From Karalla daura (lineage: Eukaryota; Chordata; Actinopteri; Chaetodontiformes; Leiognathidae), in the NCBI GenBank assembly GCA_029224185.1, contig CM055189.1:29542690-29606689 (forward strand): DNA of 64,000 nt, read 5' to 3'. The translations under genes were made by a program, and so were the position numbers. The notes beneath the pieces are model-generated. The model saw only the letters and a list, made by a program, of their open reading frames with translations, did not search any database and was not told where the DNA came from. Shown in pieces: positions 61,128-64,000 of this stretch (positions are counted from its first letter, which is position 1; each line of letters opens with the position of its first letter).

Positions 61128-63812
61128 CGAGACAATGGAGAAGGTACCTGAGCACATGGTCGTCGAGAAGAGGTGCTGCTGAAAAACCATAAAACCAATC
61201 AGCGTGCAACTCGCTACACAAACACACCACAAAACTCTTCAATTTTTGAAATGAAAATGAAGTTTCAAAGTCAAAGTATGGCAACGTTGCGAATGTTTGT
61301 TTGTGGAGTTCTTTTTTTCCCATTCATTCTTATGGGAAAACCCAAATTGGCCAAGTGATAAACATTTGGCTCTATGGAGACAACGCTTTCCCCATTCTGG
61401 AATATGAGCTCACTGTCACACTGTAGGGGAGAGTCTCCAGAATGCCCTGACACGATTTGGTGTGTGTACTGTGAGAACTGTGGCCACAGTCGCGAGGAGT
61501 AGTGTAACGTTTAACATTGATGGCAGTGGTGGGACAATGAATGGGGGCTTATGGAGAGAAAAGGCTGCACTGGGCCTACGATGAGGCTCGTCGTTTAAAT
61601 TTCACAAGGCGCACTGGTTTATGGCCTACCCCGCATGAGAGAGCACCAATGTTCCTACAAAACTGGAAAAAAGAATTTGTCTGCTGCTTAGGGTGTGACT
61701 GGGACCAGCGTGAAAAGAGCGAAACGAGAGCTGATTTTTCAGCGATCCCGCATGTCGGCCCGGTGCTCAGAAGAGATTGGACATGCCCAATGCTGAGGGG
61801 GTCCTTTCAAACTCTGGGAGTCTCCCAGGGCCTGTGCCATCTGCTGGGATGCATTGAAGCTGGACGCCTCATCACTTTGTATTACCATGTCAGCAGACGA
61901 GACAATGGAGAAGGTACCTGAGCACATGGTCGTCGAGAAGAGGTGCTGCTGAAAAACCATACAACCAATCAGCGTGCAACTCGCTACAAAAACACACCAC
62001 AAGACTCTTCAATTTTTGAAATGAAAATGAAGTTTCAAAGTCAAAGTATGGCAACGTTGCGAATGTTTGTTTGTGGAGTTCTTTTTTTCCCATTCATTCT
62101 TATGGGAAAACCCAAATTGGCCAAGTGATAAACATTTGGCTCTATGGAGACAACGCTTTCCCCAATCTGGAATATGAGCCCACTGTCACACTGTAGGGGA
62201 GAGTCTCCAGAATGCCCTGACACGATTTGGTGTGTGTACTGTGAGAACTGTGGCCACAGTCGCGAGGAGTAGTGTAACGTTTAACATTGATGGCAGTGGT
62301 GGGACAATGAATGGGGGCTTTTGGAGAGAAAAGGCTGCACTGGGCCTACGATGAGGCTCGTCGTTTAAATTTCACAAAGCGCACGGGTTAATGGCCTGCC
62401 CCGCATGAGAGAGCACCAATGTTCCTACAAAACTGGAAAAAATAATTTGTCTGCTGCCTAGGGTGTGGCTGGGAGCAGCGTGAAAAGAGCGAAACGAGAG
62501 CTGATGTTTCAGCGATCCCGCATGTCGGCCCGGTGCTCAGAAGAGATTGGACATGCCCAATGCTGAGGGGGCCTTTCAAACTCTGGGAGTCTCCCAGGGC
62601 CTGTGCCATCTGCTGGGGTGCATTGAAGCTGGACGCCTCATCACTTTGTATTACCGTGTCAGCAGACGAGACAATGGAGCAGGTACCTGAGCACATGGTC
62701 GTCGAGAAGAGGTGCTGCTGAAAAACCATACAACCAATCAGCGTGCAACTCATTACACAAACACACCACAAGACTCTTCAATTTTTGAAATGAAAATGAA
62801 GTTTCAAAGTCAAAGTATGGCAACGTTGCGAATGTTTGTTTGTGGAGTTCTTTTTTTCCCATTCATTCTTATGGGAAAACCCAAATTGGCCAAGTGATAA
62901 ACATTTGGCTCTATGGAGACAACGCTTTCCCCAATCTGGAATATGAGCTCACTGTCACACTGTAGGGGAGAGTCTCCAGAATGCCCTGACACGATTTGGT
63001 GTGTGTACTATGAGAACTGTGGCCACAGTCGCGAGGAGTAGTGTAACGTTTAACATTGATGGCAGCGGTGGGAAAATGAATGGGGGCTTATGGAGAGAAA
63101 AGGCTGCACTGGGCCTACGATGAGGCTCGTCATATAGAATTTCACAAGGCGCACGGGTTTATGGCCAACCCCGCATGAGAGAGCACCAATGTTCCTACAA
63201 AACTGGAAAAACGAATTTGTCTGCTGCTTAGGGTGTGGCTGGGAGCAGCGTGAAAAGAGCGAAACGAGAGCTGATTTTTCAGCGATCCCGCATGTCGGCC
63301 CGGTGCTCAGAAGAGATTGGACATGCCTAATGCTGAGGGGGTCCTTTCAAACTCTGGGAGTCTAACAGGGCCTGTGCCATCTGCTGGGGTGCATTGAAGC
63401 TGGACGCCTCATCACTTTGTATTACCATGTCAGCAGAGGAGACATTGGAGCAGGTACCTGAGCACATGGTCGTCGAGAAGAGGTGCTGCTGAAAAACCAT
63501 ACAACCTATCAGCGTGCAACGCGCTACACAAACACACCACAAGCTTCTTCAATTTTTGAAATAAAATGAAGTTTCAAAGTCAAAATATGGCAACGTTGCG
63601 AATGTTTGTGGAGTTCTGTTGTTCCCATTCATTCTTATGGGAAAAAGCCAAATTGGCCACGTGATAAACTTTTGGCTCTATGGAGACAATGCTTTTCCCA
63701 ATTTGGAATATGAGCTCACTGTCACGCCGTAGGGGAGAGTCTCCAGAACGCCCTGACACGATTTGGTGTGTGTACTATGAGAACTGTGGCCACAGTCGCG
63801 AGGAGTAGTGTA
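61128..63812 (+). repeat. Exit monomers 80 (right part) to 83
   Basis: Monomers at 61507, 62277 and 63046 follow the last higher-order copy. Monomers 80-82 are S1-like with CACACTGTAGGGG and CCAGAATGCCC, as in the 43-44 kb units. Monomer 82 has AAAAAATAATTTG and a one-base loss in GAGGGGGCCTTTC (about 62570). Monomer 83 is a mosaic: S2 up to about 63600 (CCTATCAGCG, AAGCTTC, AATAAA), then S3 (CTGTTGTTCC, ATGCTTTTCCCAATTTGG). It has private changes GCCTAATGC and GTCTAACAGG. Confidence 0.8.
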
Positions 63813-64000
63813 ACGTTTAACATTGATGGCAGTGGTGGGACAATGAATGGGGGCTTTTGGAGAGAAAAGGCTGAACTGGGCGTACGATGAGGCTCGTCGT
63901 GAAAATTTCACAAGGCGCACTGGTTTATGGCCTACCCCGCATGAGAGAGCACCAATGTTCCTACAAAACTGGAAAAAAGAATTTGTCTGCTGCTTAGGGT
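63813..64000 (+). repeat. Partial monomer 84, cut by the window end
   Basis: The first 188 bp of another S1-like monomer, with private GGCTGAACTGGGCGTACG and CGTCGTGAAAATTTC. The array clearly continues past the window. Confidence 0.9.

Larger units (their letters stand above)
1..64000 (+). repeat. Satellite DNA array, ~770-bp monomer, 83 full copies plus a partial
   Basis: The same sequence recurs head to tail from the first base to the last. Using the motif ACGTTTAACATTGATGGCAG as an arbitrary monomer start, I find starts about every 770 bp. Every copy has the same orientation and no spacer. Length differences come from small indels: a +1 form at the TTTAAATTT/ATATAGAATTT site, a -1 form at GAAATAAAATG, a -4 form at TGTTTGTGG and a +1 form at GGAAAAAGCC. 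Neighbouring copies differ by roughly 1-10 percent, and higher-order copies look identical. Uninterrupted non-coding tandem repeats of this size are known from eukaryotic heterochromatin; the family itself is not one I recognise. Whether the locus is centromeric cannot be read from the sequence. Confidence 0.98.

Noticed and set aside
1..64000. Protein-coding genes on either strand (126-, 136-, 104-, 110- and 87-codon frames)
   Set aside because: They are the same few frames repeated with the satellite period, open on both strands, broken by indels or TAA in many copies, and with frequent amino-acid-changing variants. No domain or gene context supports any of them.
1..64000. CENP-B box
   Set aside because: I looked for NTTCGNNNNANNCGGGN on both strands of representative monomers. 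TTCG occurs (for example ATTCGTATGGG) but never with the required A and CGGG, so no box is supported.
1..64000. CRISPR array
   Set aside because: The repeats are about 770 bp and directly contiguous without unique spacers. That is satellite, not CRISPR, organisation.
1..64000. rRNA, 5S or snRNA gene cluster
   Set aside because: Tandem multicopy genes also form long arrays, but I recognise none of the conserved rRNA, 5S or spliceosomal snRNA sequences in the monomer.
1..64000. Inserted transposable elements or target-site duplications
   Set aside because: Monomer spacing never rises above 772 bp, so nothing of transposon size is inserted. Variation is limited to substitutions and small indels.

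Overview
The whole 64,000-base window is one head-to-tail satellite DNA array. A monomer of about 770 bp repeats in the same orientation with no interruption: I place 83 complete monomers (starts 1, 771, 1541 ... 63046) plus a 188-bp partial copy at 63813-64000. Monomer lengths run from 746 to 772 bp, mostly 763-772, with a mean near 769. I see no unique sequence, no flanking DNA, no transposon insertion, no rRNA or tRNA gene and no CRISPR array, and I cannot support any protein-coding gene. Such an array is typical of eukaryotic constitutive heterochromatin (centromeric, pericentromeric or subtelomeric). I do not recognise the family and cannot name the species. By hand count the first monomer holds about 27 CpG, a moderate depletion that fits many animals and excludes little.

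Monomers fall into overlapping variant classes that recombine with each other. S1 has an intact CCAATCAGCG box, GAAATGAAAATG and TGTTTGTTTGTGG. S2 has CCTATCAGCG in place of the CCAAT box, a HindIII-type AAGCTTCTTC, GAAATAAAATG (which creates AATAAA) and often a 4-bp loss giving TGTTTGTGG. S3 has TTTGCAGCGATCCGG, GTCACCCAG, AGCAAGGTTGTGAATG and CTGTTGTTCC. Many monomers are mosaics whose breakpoints can be bracketed to a few tens of bases.

Layout: (i) 1-8439, monomers 1-11, loosely ordered, with a near-identical pair at the left end, a 20-bp internal deletion in monomer 4 and a local family in monomers 6-9. (ii) 8440-11519, a duplicated dimer. (iii) 11520-18453, a trimer pattern ABC-AB-ABC-A. 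(iv) 18454-24621, a second trimer pattern (E-F-D) with an internal hybrid. (v) 24622-33841, mostly S2 and mosaic monomers. (vi) About 33,730-38,135, a tandemly duplicated 2,305-bp trimer. (vii) 36539-61127, the most striking part: an 11-monomer higher-order repeat of 8,452 bp present three times, the middle copy (7,685 bp) having lost one monomer. Spot checks of these copies, and all their listed translations, found no difference other than the deletion. (viii) 61128-64000, exit from the higher-order repeat into single and mosaic monomers.

The array therefore records successive unequal crossovers, with old short-period structure on the left and a very recent large-period amplification on the right. 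Functionally nothing can be assigned. The monomer does carry an unusually dense set of CCAAT pentamers and several conserved short palindromes, which are the best candidates for protein-binding sites.
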